Source: an uncultured Adlercreutzia sp. (lineage in GTDB: Bacteria > Actinomycetota > Coriobacteriia > Coriobacteriales > Eggerthellaceae). From it: a stretch of 64,000 nt of DNA. Under the pieces are notes generated by a model. That model worked only from the letters and a program-made list of their open reading frames with translations. It had not been told where the DNA came from and did not search any database. Below, piece after piece: positions 16,854-31,800 of the stretch. How positions within the stretch are numbered: position 1 is the stretch's first letter; every line of letters begins with the position of its first letter. The position numbers and the translations under genes are program-made. Where the stretch lies: contig CAJUFS010000001.1 of assembly GCA_910585575.1 (NCBI GenBank), positions 1-64,000 of the forward strand, read 5' to 3'.

Positions 16854-19800
16854 ATGAGCAACGAACGATTCGATAGCAACGAGCGATTCGACACTCAAGC
16901 GCATAACGACGCGAAGACGGCGCCGGCAGGCTGCACTCCTGCGGGCCAGCGAGAGGGGGTGTCTACCATGGGTGAGACCAACGATTCCCAGGTCAACGCG
17001 GCTGCCGCGAAGATGCTGCATCGCACTCATGCGGAGGGCACGACGAAGGGCGCCGGCAACGGCGTCCCCGGCAATAACGACCCGATGGGAGGTGTCGAGA
17101 GCGGCGTGATCAGCCGAAACGCCCCGCGCCAGCTGAACCCCATGGGCAAGGCCCTGGCGGTGGTGCTCTCGGTGCTGCTGGTGGTCACCTGCTGGAACAC
17201 CTACGCGCTGGAAGAGGCCCGCGACATGATCGTGGGCGACGCTGTTCCCATGAGCTCCGGCGAGGAGATCATCGATGACGAGGGCGGCGACAAGCTGCTC
17301 GACGACATCGACAACGGCGACACGGAGCAGGCCTCCAACGACGCCGACGCCAAGGACGGCGAAACCGGCGACGACGCCGCTAAGGCCGACGAGGGCGACG
17401 AAGCGTCCGACAAGGACGACGCTGGCGATGCTGACGACGCCATCACCGAGGAGGCCATGCAGGCCTTCTTGCCCGAGGGCCTGGAAGACGCCGACAAGGT
17501 GCTGCCGGCCCTGTCCGACAAGGCCAAGGACGCCAAGCAGGAGGGTGTGCAGACCCCCGCTACCACGTCCGAGAACGACCTGAAGGCTCACCTCTCCGAG
17601 CGCTTCGGCTTCTCCCTGAACACGGGCAACGCTCTGCAGATGAGCGACGGCGTGTTCCACGTGGACGACACTTCCGTTGATCTTGCGGCCGATTTCGGCA
17701 ATTTGCCGCTACTGCTGGAGGGCGGCTACCTGGGCGGTTCCGAGGACACCGACTTCGTCACCATGACCTTCGAGGCTCCCTACGTGTACACGAACGCCAA
17801 GGGCGAACTGGTGCAGACGCTTTCCCAGGAGGAGTGGAAGGCCGCCAAGGGCGACGAGGCCGGCATGCGCGTGGCGCTGTCCGCCAAGGATATTCCCACC
17901 GGCTGGAGCGTGTGGACCGAGCACATGGGCCAGTACCTGAAGCACACCAAGAAGGACTTGGCCGCTGGCTTGTCCGGCACCATCGTGCTGCGCTATGAGG
18001 GCGCCCAGGACGAGAACGGCATCACCGAGAAGAAGACGCGCGGACAGCTGGCCGCCGGCGCCGCCATGCCCCAACTGACCGCCACCATCGAGGGCGACGT
18101 ACCCGCCGACGAGAAGCTGACCGTGAAGGCCGGCTATCAGGTCAACTCCTACACCGCCGGCCGCGATGAGGACGGCAATCGCAAGGCCGACAGCATCCGT
18201 TGCGAGCTGGTGGAGAAGAAGGCCGCCGAAGTGACGCTCGTGAACGCCGAGCCGCAGCTGGCCCTGAAGGCGAAGGTGCAGCGCTTGGGCGACGCTCTCA
18301 TGGGCGCCGAAAAGGGTTACGCTGCGTTCCTCGTGACGCTGACGTCTGCCAAGGGCACCCTCAACGAGAAGGGCTACACCCTGCGCGTCAGCGACACGCC
18401 CGACACCAATGAAGGTGTCGGCGCCCTGGACGCTGACGGCATTGTGGCCTTTGATGCGACGGAGGTTAATGATGCCGATCTCGACACGGTGGATCCGTCC
18501 GATCCGACGACCATCGAAGCGCTCGGTCGTTCGCTGGCCAGCGTGAAGAAGATCTCCGACGGCGTGGCCGACGTCACCTTCGCTACGGAAGAGGGCGATG
18601 CGCTGAGCTACGATGCCGTGAAGAAGGAAGCGAAGGGCGAGCGCGTGCTCTATGTGGCTGTGCCCTACAGCGTCCAGGCGCTTACCACGGCTGAGGACGG
18701 CTCATTCAGCGCCGAGGCCGTGAGCCTGCAGCTGACCGCCTCCCTCAACGGCAAAGCCGTGCAGGAGAATAAGGTCGAGAAGGCCGATACCCTCAACGAG
18801 ACCCTCGAAGACGAAGACACTATATATATAGTAAAGAGCACGACGGAGGAAGTGATCTTCAAGGAGGCCCCCGAGCCGGAGCCCGAGCCTACCGAGCCGG
18901 AACCGGCCGAGGGTGACGAGCCCGACGCCACCGAGCCTACCGAGGGCGACGAGCCCGCTGAGGGCGACGATCAGCCCACCGAGAGCGACGCCACCGACGA
19001 GCCCGCTGCCGAAGAGGAGCCTGTTACCGAAGAAGAGCCCGAGGAGCCCGTCATCGAGGGCGCCGACCTTACTGAGCCCAACGACGAGCGACTGGGCGAG
19101 CTTGAGCACCTGACCGAAATGGCCGGTATCGATACGCTCGAAGGCATCGTCGAGGAAGATGCCAACCTCTATGGCATCGATCCGGTGCAGCTGTCCGCGG
19201 CGGTCATGGGACTCGACTTGGCCGACTTCGGCATCAGCCCCTTCGCCATTGCCCCCAAGGGTACCGGCGTGCTGACCGACACCTACTTCAATCCGAAACT
19301 GGTTGCCAGCGGCGCCTCTACTAGCTTGGGCGAGAACACCTACTTGGTGAACGAGCGCGACAACGTGCAGCTGTCGCTGCAGTGCGTGGGTAACGGCTCT
19401 TCTGGTTACTGGGGCGGCTTCAGCTACTACGGCTCGAACTGGTTCGGCACCTACGAGGAGGATGACGACGGCAACTACGTCTTCACCCGTAGCAAGGACA
19501 ACGACGATCCCGATTACGCCAACGTGCAAACCGCCGAGGACGCCGTCATCTACGCCGAGGCCAAGGGCACGGGCAAGGAGTACCGCGGCCTGGAGCCCTC
19601 CCGCGCTACGCTGTATGACACGTGGGGCTCCCAATATAAAGTAGGGGAGCTGTTCTACCCCGATGTGGAGAGCAGTAACAAGGATCTGCAACTCTCCACC
19701 AAACTCGAGGATTACAACGAGCAGATGGACCAGTTGGGCTATGAGAAGATGGCTACGTCCTTTACCCTGCAGGTGCCCTTCCTGTTTACCAACGACAAGG

Positions 19801-22800
19801 GCGGTATGGACTCCACCTACAGCTACAAGGCATGGAAAGAAGAGGGCGGTACCTATGCGGCCAACGGCGAGCCGAGCACGCTCGAGTGCCCGCTTTTCGC
19901 CATCAACTTCGGCAACAACTGGGCCAACGTGAACACCAACTGGTGGGTGGACCTCATCGTGCCGGGCACTACTGAGACCATTCGCCTGAACAAGGTGCTG
20001 GACTACTGGGGCAAGGGCGACGAAGCTCAGAAGATGTTCGAGCAGCTGATCGTCGACTACCCGCAGCTGCAGGGCATGAACATCGGCGATGGCCAGCACG
20101 GCGGTCTGACCGGTGAGATCAAGTTCACCTGGCACGGCCCTCAGGACAGCACCTCGGGTACGGGCTTCACCGAGCGCGCCAACCTTTCCGGCTACAACTC
20201 CAACGTGCCGAATGTGTCGGTGAAGATGCTCGGCAGCATTCCCGAGAATGCCGGCGGTACCATTAACTACGGTGGTTCGGCGGGCATGTACACAAACAGC
20301 TCGGGCAAGGCGTACTACCCCCTGGCTGGCCGCGGCAACCGCTTCACGGCTCAGATGGGCGTAGGCTACAACAACACCGTGCGTAAGATCACCCTGTTGA
20401 AAACGAACCTGACGTGGGAGACCAAGTACGAGGCCATCTCCGACAACGTGCTGTACGATCGCTACAATTATATGGTGTATCGAGTGACCACTACGAACAC
20501 CTCGTCCGGTACGGCTGAGATCGACTACCTGGAGTACTTCCTTACGCTGCACAACACCAAGCAGAACAACAACCAGGGCATCACCGAGCAAGACCTCATG
20601 CAGTGGCTGCTGCAGGGCAATACTATCGTGCAAAACCCGCTGTATGCCACTCAGGTGGCCAACGCGGCGCGCAGTCTTGCCCGCGAAGGGGAAGAGGCCC
20701 ACAGCACCCAGTACGTGGGCGTCCCGAACAAGGGCGGCGTGCTCATCTACAACACCACGAACTGGCTCGACAAGGACTATGAGGACCTGGACAAGCGCAC
20801 GTTCAAGAATCTCGACGCCATCATGGATCGTGCTAATGCCCGCGAGCGCAAGTACACCGAGGAAGTGAATCCGAACACGAACCAGGTGACGAAGCGTACT
20901 CTCTCTTACGATACGTCCAAGGACGATCAGTTCGCCGAGGCAGTGGAAACTGGCACGGTGGATCCGGACACCGGCGAGTCCATCGTGAACACGTCCTCCA
21001 TTCCCTACCAGACGAACAACCAGTCCGGCCTGGTGAACTTCACGGTGTTGGAAGAGGATGGCGGTCACCTGTACCCCAACAGCAACATCAAGGGCAACGG
21101 TGACGGTACTTATAGCTTCCTGATGGCGGTGCCTTACACCACCAACATCAATTTGACGGTGGGCGGCCAAGGCGAGGGCTACTACGTCGACCTCGATCCG
21201 CTTACTACTATTTACTTCGGTAAGTTGGGTGTGGGCCGTGACTACTCCTGGTCCGACGCCGTGGAGAAGTTCGCAGCCAAGTTCGGTATCGCCCAGGCGG
21301 CCTTGGAATCTGAGAAGAACGTTCTGGATCGCTATACCTGGAAGAACGGGAAGGCCGGCACCACCATTGTGGAGCGCGACACGCCCGAGCGCGTCACCTC
21401 TACCTCGATGAGCTACCTGGGCTATCCCGTCTCCTATGAAATTGGCAAGTTCAAGACTACGGGCAACATGCCGCTCTATGGAGAAAATGCCGATAAGCTC
21501 TCGGCTGGTCCCCAAATTGTGGACACGTTGCCGAGCAACTTCCGTCTGTACAACTTGGAATTCGAGGTAACCACCGAGCACGAGCTGGGCACCGATGTGT
21601 ATGCTCCCCTCAGCCAGTGGTTCGACATGAACAAGGACGACTTTACCGACGAGCTGCGTCCTGGCACGAACACCGATTCCTCTATCGTGCAGTTCCAGGT
21701 GTCCACCCCCAGCGATACCGAGGACGAGGACGACTACTATTGGATCAACATGGGCGAGCCGAAGTACGTGCGCACCGACACGGTGGTCGACTCCAAGACG
21801 GGCGACACTACCTACAAGCACGTGTACCGTTTGGGCGGCGACGCCAAGGCCGATAGCCTGGCCAGCTTGATGCAGGGCAAGCAGGACAGCTTGGCCCAGA
21901 AGCTGCTGGATCGCGGCATCAACCCGCTGCCGGGCATTACCAACAACAGCATCAACATCGACGGCACCGTGTACAGCTTCACTGGCGGCATTCGCATGAT
22001 GCTGCGTGCCCCACTCGAGGAGAACCGATCGTTGCCCGTGGCCGTGCGTGTGACGGGTGCCATGACCATCCCCATGGTGGACTACCGTAACGCCTCGCAG
22101 GTGAACTACGGTAAGCGCACCTGGAACCATGCCAGCCAGAAGTATGCATCCTCCATGGACAGCAGCACGCGCTCGCTGGCTGCCTACCTGCAGGCCGAGC
22201 CGCCCATTCCCACGGTGACGGCCACGCCGGTGTCCATGGCCTCCGAGATGTTCGACGACAAGGCGGCCATCAGCTCCACCAACGCCGACGTTCAGCCCAT
22301 CCTGTCCCGTTCCGGTTCGGGATGGCGCTTCACGCTGAACAACAACAGCAACTCTGTCATGCAGCCCGCCTCCTTTACCGTGGGCAACGTGTTCGGCGCC
22401 AACGAGGCCGCCGGCTTCGACACTGAGCGCGTGGGCATCAGCCAGGCTATCTTGGACAACAGCTCCATCTCGAAGATCGAGATCAACTATCGTTCCGGCG
22501 TAGCGGGCTCTCCGAACGCCCTGGAAACCAAGACGGCCACCTACGAGGGCAATGCCCTGAAGACGCTGCTCTCCAGCCGTCAGATGTACAAGGTGAACGG
22601 CAAGGAAGTGTGGCAGAAGAATGCTGCCGGCCAGTACCTGGACAGCAAGGGCAATCCCATTGCCGACCAGGACGACAAATCCACGTGGGTGAAGAATGGC
22701 GTAGCCATTTTGCCCGTGGACTACTTGAACGGCTACTTTATGTCGATGACCATCTACTTCGACATCGTGGCTGGCAAGTCCATGATCGACTCCTCGAAGA

Positions 22801-25800
22801 AGATGGTTGTCGAGGTTCTCGGCACCCCTGAAGAGCTGGCCAACATGTCTATGACCGGCACCTTCACCACCCGCTACGAGGAGCTTCTGTCCACCCATAA
22901 GTCGCGCAACCGCGAGGCGCGCGCCACCACCAGCTTCACGTCGCGCAAGGCGCCCTACAAGCTGGAAGTGACCACTACCGGTATGCGCGAGAGCCAGGTT
23001 CCGGGCGATCCGAACGCGCTGCTGGGCAACTGGGAGTACGTGCGCGACATCAACGGCAAGATCCTGAACCTGGTGCAGGTGTCCAGCGAGAGTCAGATTC
23101 CCGCTGGCAAGATCAAGTACACCGTAAACGGCAAGATCTACTACGAGAATGATGCCACGGGCGCGCCGGTTATCGAGAAGCACGACGACGGCAAGACCGA
23201 CAAGGTGTTCGAGGGCTACATCGGCGACCCGGGCACTGGCTGGCGCATCACTGTGTCCAACGACTCGAACTTCGACATCGGCAACGCCGTCATCAAGGGC
23301 GGCTGGGTACTGAAGGAGTCCCAGGGCACGGGCAAGAAGGTCACTTCCACGCTGACCGACCCGCGTCTCATTCCCTTTGTGAACGATGGCCGTACCGACT
23401 ACGAGGCCGCCTACATTGTGGCCAGTCCGGCCCTGTGGCAGACTACGCCGGTCACCCAGAAGGATGAGGACGGCAACGATGTCACAGTGGAGAAGCGCAA
23501 GGGCGGCATGTTTGCCAACCTCGACCTGTACTACTACGACGCCAACAACCTGAACCCCAACCAGGGCGACCCGAAGGTGGTCACCATCGACGGCCTGCTG
23601 TTCCGCGCCGCCACCAACACTTTCACCACGGAAGACTTGGAGGCTTTCGCTGACGGCACGAAGACCCAGCCCACCGCGGCCCAGGTGGCTGCGGCTGGCA
23701 TCAGCGTGACCGACGAGGGCTACGTGGTGGTTTCCCTGGCCGACTGCAACCAGTGGCGCTCCAACTACTACCTGCGCGGCTTCCAGCAGCACTTCGTGAA
23801 CTTCGGCAGCGGGCTAAAGCAGTCCGACAACGCCTATATGGATGTGTACGGCACCATCGTGAACCAGGACCTGCTGACCCTGGGCGGCGTGTTCTCTACC
23901 GACTACGCCAAGGAGAGCTGGAACAGCGCCGTGGACAGCCAGGGCCAGCTGGACGGCATGCCGTATCCCGCTAACGGCACTCCCATCATCGAGGCTCAGG
24001 GCAACCTGGCGGCTGACAATAAGCCGGCCAACGTGGGCAACACCACCGGCGTGCTTACCCAGTCGGTGCTGGGCGACGAGTCCGATCCCGAGAACATCAT
24101 GAACACCGGCGCCAGCGTGCCCTCCCAGAAGGCTTACTACGACTATGAGTCTAGCTACCGCGTGAACCTGGCGAACAACACGAAGTACGCCATGTCCCTG
24201 GGTGCCACCGTGAACATCGGCACGCTGCCCAAGCAGAAGCTGACCGACTCCCGTTACGACGACGCCAAGCCGCAGTTCGTGGACTTCGAGACCCATCAGG
24301 TCATTCTGTCCAACGAGCTGTTCAAGTCTGACAAGGGCGAGGCGGGCTCGAACCCGGCCGTATACGCCGGCGAGATGATGGACGCCGCTATTACCTACTG
24401 GGAGTACGGCACCAACGGCGCCGATGACGCAGTGCAGAAGAAGCTGCAGCTGAAGGAAATCATCGAGTACGTCTACGGCAAGAAGATCAACGCCGACGGC
24501 ACCCTGTCCGACACGCCGGTGACAGACCTGCCCGATTGGGCCAAGGAGCCGTTGCTGGATGAGGAGGGCAACCCCACTACCGAGACCGTTACCCTGTACA
24601 AGACCGACAGCGACGGCCGTCCGGTGAAGAACGCCGCCGGCGAGCATGAGGTTGTCTCGAAGGTGGACACCACCCAGGTGGTCACCATTGATGATTTGGG
24701 CAACGTCATCATCAACTGGCAGGCCTGGAACAAGGGCTATGTCACTGACGTGTTCCTGGACTACTCGCGCTTCAACAACTGGGTGTGCAAGGACACCGGC
24801 GCCTTCGTGGAGCTGAAGGGCAAGACCACCCATCGCGGTACTTATCAGTTGAACGCCAAGTTCAAGACGAAGCAGGCCATCGAGGACTGGACCCGTTCCT
24901 GGACCAGTGCCGTGAAGCTGGCCTCCGAGCTGCCGCCCATTCGTCCGAACTCCGCCATCGGCGCCTACGGCCACGAGGCCGGCGTGGAGACCCCTGGCGT
25001 TGAGGGCGTGGCCACCAAGCACGTGAACCAGGAGACGCTGTACAACAACCCGGCGAACTCCGAGCGCGATCGCACCAACTTCAACAGCGTGTACTATAAG
25101 CAGTACCCGGCCGTGTCAGGCGAAATCAAGACCGATCGTCCCATTGCTTACCGTGAAGAGCAGAACTCCGGCTACCGCGCCATCGTAACCAATAAGTCCG
25201 ACTTCCCCATGTACACCGGCGCGAAGCTGACTGTGGGTAACCTGGTGCCCCGCTGGGACACCTTCGGCCATGCTATGGACGAGAACCTGGGCTACCACAC
25301 CACACACTTCACGCTGTCGCCGGGCCTGCTGGAGAACTCGGTCATCGACAAGATCACCGTGCGCTACTGGCCCATGGTGGGCATCGACCACAAGAAGCTG
25401 TCCTCCGGCATTGGTTCGAACTCCAGCGTGAGCGGCGGCATCGTGAATATCGCCCGTACCGATATTGCCAAGGTGGCCGGTTCGGAGGAGGCCGTGTGGA
25501 AGTGGGAAGACCTGAAAGCCTACTGGGACAAGGACGGCGACGGGGAGATCGACGAGGGCAATATCACCCTGCCCGACACCTTGTGGCTGGGCGGCGACGC
25601 CTACTACTTCGAGGTGCACTTCAAGCGCATTGATGCCCAGGTGACCGAGGCCGACAAGGCCTGGGTCGACCTGTTCGGCTATGCCATCGACTCCTGCGAT
25701 GTGTCGCTGGGCACCGATCCGTACTACGCTGAGTCTGAGGACCTGTGGCCTGACAAGAACGAGTATGACATTGCCCACTATGGCACTGATCACGCTTGGG

Positions 25801-28800
25801 GTTGCTGGGGCGGTGCTCCCAATACGGATATCCACTACCTTGGCATCAAGGCTTATGTGGGCAACTACTACGTGGTTGTCCAGGCGGACTCGCGCCTGCA
25901 TGCCACCTATCCCGACAAGAGCTGGAACTTCCTGACGAAAACGAAGCGCACTACGGCCAATGGCGAGCAGACCTACTCCGACGACCAGGCGCTGCTGTAC
26001 GCCATCGCCGGTATGCCGAACATGGCTCTGGGCGCCAACGCCTACTTCGACGTGAACAAGACGGCGGACGAGGCTATGAACTCTGCCGCGCCGGCTAACT
26101 TCGCCAATGGGGCCAAGGCCTTCTGGGGCGAGGACGGCGCGGGCTACCGCTTCAGCTTCAGCAACCAGAAGAGCGGCGACGCCGGCCGCAAGGTGTTCGA
26201 GAGCGAGCTGCGCATCGGCACCACGAATCGCAAGCAGTACTACTACGCCGACGGTACGGTTGACTACGGCGTGCAGCCCACGGGCTCTTCGGTTAGCTAC
26301 GAGCTGGTTACTAACCGCGACGACGTCGAGGAATACGAGAACGTGGTGCGCGGCTTCCAGACCAAGGACATCATGGTGTCCAAGGACCTGATGGAGGGCG
26401 CGAAGATCAAGGAAATCGAGATCCAGTACTTCCCGCGCGGGTTGGCGGCCAGCGGCCCCTTGACGGCGGTGCCCGCCAAGCAGACCAAATACCTGCGCCT
26501 GGGCGACACCTACGATCCGAACTTCACCCACAGTGTGCGCGTGAACGGCACTATGACCACCCACTCGGGTGTTCAGCTGCCGCGCAAGGCCTATACGGCT
26601 GAAGACGGCACCGAGTACCAGGGCTACATCAACAGCGACGGTCACCTCGTCATTCCGTGGGATGTCTGGGGCAAGGGCTACATCACCAATGTGGTCATTC
26701 GCTTCGACTCCATTGAAGTAAACGCCGGCACCAACGGCAAGAGCGCCTACGTGGACTTGTGGGGCGAGGCGAACAACGTGCGCGACATGCCCCTATCCTC
26801 GTGGTTCGGCTGCACCTACAAACATGATGAATGGCACTATAAGAAGGACGAGCCAACTCGTCCCTATGGCCAGAACATCGGCAACTACCAGCTGAAGACC
26901 TGGGTGAACTATTGGCCGACCACCAACCACACCCAGGGTTTCACTGACGGCTACACCCGCGTGGGCGAGTTCGTGAAGTACGTGTCCAACGGCGCGAGTG
27001 CCGGCATTCCCAAGGACAAACCCGAAAGCTGGTATACGGCGGCTCTTATGCCGCAGTTCAAGCGCTGCGTGGCCGAGTGGCAGTCCTACTGGAAGGGCCA
27101 GAACGTGTTCCAGTCGGGCGATGCCACGGCCTGGATCTACGGTCGCCCCTACGAGGTGGACGAAGCCATCACGCCCACTACTTTCATGCGCTCCACCGAG
27201 CCTGCCTCCGATTCCGGCTATGACGATACCGCCGGCGGTGCTGATCAGACCGACGGCAAGCTGGCACGCAACCAGTCCACCCGTGCCTATCTGGACGATC
27301 CGGGCTCGGGCTACCGCTTCACACTCTCCAACAAAGCTACGACCGATGCCTCCGGCTCCATCCCGTTCCGGATGCAGAAGGCCTACTTTGCCACCGAGGC
27401 CATCCCCTTCGTGGAGAAGATGGTGCGCGATCCCGAAACGGGCCAGCAGGTGAAGGCGGGTGAGTATGTGAACTTCACCACGGAGTCGGTGGTGGCTTCC
27501 AAGGGCCTCTTCGACGCCGTGGCCGGCGGCTCCTACAAGGGAGGCGACAAGACCGGCATCTTCGACTTCAACCTCTATTACCGCGTGTATGGCGCTACCG
27601 CCGACGAGAAGCTGTCCATCCCGGGCGACGTTATGATCGCTCTGGCCAAGGGCTCGGAAGATCGCTATGTCACCGATCTGTCGACGGGTCTGCGCACGAA
27701 GGACAACGACGGCAACTTCATCACGCAGAAGCTGGTTGAGTCGGAGGACTGGATCGACGAGGTGGGCACCGATGCCGATAACGGCAATCGCTTCACCGCA
27801 TGGCGCAACGTGACCACCACGGAGACCGACGACGACGGCAACGAGACCACGACCACCGAGAAGGTCGTGGTGGCCTACCGTGATGCCAAGGGCAATGTGG
27901 TCATCAACAAGGCGGCATGGGGCGGTCACTACTTCCGCAACGTCGAGACGCATCTGCGCAACTTCAACAACAACGTGACCGACGCCAACACCAACGCCTT
28001 CATCGAGTTCTGGGGCGCGGGCACCTATCGTTGGGTGGACGGCCTGTACTCCGGCGAGGCGGCTAACAACAACATCTACGCTACCTTCCGCACCGACTGG
28101 TTGACGGGCTGGTGGAACACGAACACCACGAACCGCTACGAGAGCGCGAACAGCACGAGCCGCTACTACATTTATCGCGTGACGGCCGCAGCCACGGGCT
28201 TTACCTTGGGTGCGCTGTACGATACCGAGTACAAGAACTTCGACTATCCGGTTACTATCGGCAGCACGAATTACGATAAGTTCTCAACCTACAACCCGTA
28301 CTCCACCTATCGCGGCTACTGGTTCAACCCCATCATTACCAATGGCGCCACCACATCCAACATTTGGAACCACGCCAACGGCCATCAGTACAAGGATGCC
28401 TCCATGGGTGGCAAGGCGCCCTACACGGCCACCACGTACGCCCGTTTGGACGTGGCTCTGCAGCCGGTGCGCCCGGTTATCCGCATGTACTCCTATAAGG
28501 ATGCGGCGCAGCACAACACACCCATCGCCAACTTGAACCGCTATGCCTACAGCCCGCTGTCCTCTGATGTGAGCGGCACCAAGGCCCTGGCAAGCGACAC
28601 GGTGGGCAACCAGCTGTTCCCCAACGAGCCGCGCGCCTACTGGCGCGACGAGACCGTGGGCTTCCGCGCCACCGTGACCAATGACTCGCGCTATGCCATG
28701 ACCAACGGTGCGCAGATTACCATCGGCGAGCCGGGCACCGCCTATCGCGGTGCCGGCGAGATGCGCCCTGTGTCGCAAAACGGCGCCCGTTCGCTCTTGC

Positions 28801-31800
28801 AGAACCTGGGCTTCCGCACCACGCGCCTGACCCTTTCCAAGAAGCTGTTCGAGGCCGCGCAGCACACCGATGAGAGCGGCAAGACGGTGAACGGTATTCG
28901 CTCCATTACCCTGAATTGGTATCCGAAGGACGCGAAGGCCCGCACTATCTACACCCATACCGGTGGCGACAACGCCACGGTGGCCGGCGACACGGTGTAC
29001 AGCACTACCTACACCGGCGAGCAGGTGGCCCAGTGGTTTGCCGACGGCACTGACTTGACGGGCACCATTACCGTGCCCGGAGAGAACGAGGGCGATGAGC
29101 CCACTACCACGACCGGTGGTTTGGAGGGCTCCTCCAACGGCACTTCCGGCGACGGCACCACCACGTCCACCCTGGGCAACGTGGTGAAGAACGACGACGG
29201 CTCGGTCACTCTGTCCAGCGCCAAGTGGCTGGGCGGTGACTTGTGCGGCATCGTCATCGAGTACGATTACTTCAACGAGCATCTGACCGGCACCGATGCC
29301 TCGGTGGACTTCTTCGGCTACACCATCGACTCTCCCGATGTGAACAAAAAGAACGCCTACAACGAGAACTGGTGCCCCAACCACGGTTGGGCTACCTCTG
29401 CAAGTGGCTGCGGCGGCGGCTCGTCGGTGTGTCGCAACTGGGATTGGTTCTACGATCGCATCCAGCAGATTTCCGAGTTCCGCACCGACTACGACGTAGA
29501 CGCCTGGAACTACCTGTACGGCGACTACACGTCGAACGGCACCACCATCACCAACGGCCGTCACGGCTCGGGCCTGAAGGCCAATACGTGGAACCACTAC
29601 AGCGCGAACGCTTTTGGCGAGTTGACCAATACTCGCGACTTCGGTGAGCTGCTGGCCCATATGCCTGCTTCCAGCCAGCGTGTCATCGGCAAGTCCTACT
29701 TTGTGGAGAATCCAGCTCCGTTGTCCAGCAACGTGGTATTCGCTAACTTGAGCAAGAGCACCACGGCTTGGTACAAGTACTATGGCTCCGGCTACCGCTT
29801 CAACTACACAAACTACGGCAACCCGAACTCGACGCAGTCTTACGGCTATACCTATAACCCGGATGGAAACGTATACGACGTGGATAATACCCGTACCCAC
29901 GGCAACTATGAGATGTTCGACAGCTATATCCTGGTGGGCACCATGCCCAAGGAGAAGGTGCCCGCGGCCGAGGTGGACGACTACGACAACGACCATCGCT
30001 ACTACGACGCGAAGTACGTGAGCTTGTCCAAGGGCCTGCTGGATGCCATGACCTGGGATCCTGCTACGTGGAATAACGCTACATGGCACGAGACGGCCAT
30101 GACTGGCAACGGCTTCGGCGGCAACGGCCATGGCAACGCCATCAAGAAGTTCACCATCGTCACTTATCCGTCCACCAAGAACGCCGGTGCCACGGAAGGG
30201 GAGGGCGGCGGTTCCTCCGACGGCGAGAGCGAGGGAGAAGGCGACGGTGACGACGAGTCAGAGCCCGAGCCGGCCTTTACGCCGGGTACGGTGACGCTGC
30301 CGAGCGGTGCCACGGTGACGACGGTGCTCGAGTCCGACGGTACACCGAAGCTCACCTACACCTTCACCTGCGAGCAGATTCTGGCGGCGGGTGCCACCTA
30401 TGACGAGAACAAGAACTTGATCATTCCGTCTACGGTGTGGGGCGATGGCTACTTCAGCAGCTTCCGCGTGGATATGTACCACTTCAACGCCGGTGTGCGC
30501 GAGGCCAACGACGCCCAGATCGATGTGCTGGGCCGTACCGACGTGGCCGATCGCACCATCGATCTGTACTCCACGTTCAACACCAACTACAAGGAGTCGG
30601 GCTACCTGAACAACCAGGCTCAGGAAACGCCGAATGGCACCTGGGACCACACCTCCAATACTTACGTGAACTCCACTTGGATGTATCGTCAGGACTACGG
30701 TCGTCTGGTGACGCAAATCGACCCCATCAAGCCCTTGATGGGTGCGCAGACCTACGTGTACGCCGAGGAGCCGGGCGACGTGAACGCCTCCATGACCTGG
30801 AGCAAGGACAACAAGCCCAACGAGACCATCGACACTCTCATGGGCTCGAAGAACTCCGGCTGGCGCTTCCCGCTGACCAACAACTCGGCTTACTCTATGG
30901 ACAGCGCCCGCATCACTCTGGGCTCCACCTATCTGGCCCAGGGCCTGCAGGCCGATAACAAGGGCAGCAACTGGTACCGCCCGAACAGCACCAGCAGCTA
31001 CTATTGGGCCGACTGGGGCTCCACCGGCTCCACGGGCAACGCGGTGAACGGCAAGAACAACTACGATGGCGGCGGCGTGGTTGTTTCCGGCGGCGGTATC
31101 TACGGCGAGCTGGTCGACGGCCAGTGGCGCGGTTTCGATATCGATACGCTGTACTTCAACAACAACGCCGTGAACGCCATGCTGGCCGGCAAGGTGGACG
31201 CGAACGCCACCAACCGCCCCGAGGGCATCGCCGGCTTCGAGCAGAAGGGCGCGGGCAAGTACATCGGCTCCACGGTCAACGCCGCCAAGGTCGACGCGCT
31301 CTCCGAGGCTCAGATCAAGGAAATGCTGGCCGATGCCACGGTGGACATCTACGCCGTGGGTCGCACCGATACCACCTATTCCAAGAACATTACGGTGCGC
31401 CGCCTGCAGGGCGACGGCGTTACCTACGCTGATGAGAACATCACGGTGGCCACGGTGCCCAGCACGCCCTACCTTACGCTGAGCCTGGCCGACTACGTGA
31501 AGAAGGACGGCAACGGCAAGTGGGTCATCGCCGTGCCGAACACCGCCTGGTTCACCCACGGCGACGATTGCGAGCACACCGACGGCGTGAACCACAGCGA
31601 CCTGTCCAGCTGCAAGGACGAGATGTACGTGGTGTCCGCCGTGTTCCACCTGCCTGGCTTTGCCGCCCAGGTGACTCAGACCGACCCGAAGGCCGCCGAC
31701 TGCGCCGTTATGGAAGTGTTCGGCGTGCCCACCCGTGCCACGGTTATGAGCTTGAACGGCGAGTTCTCCACCGAGTACAAGACCAATAGCTGGAACCGCA

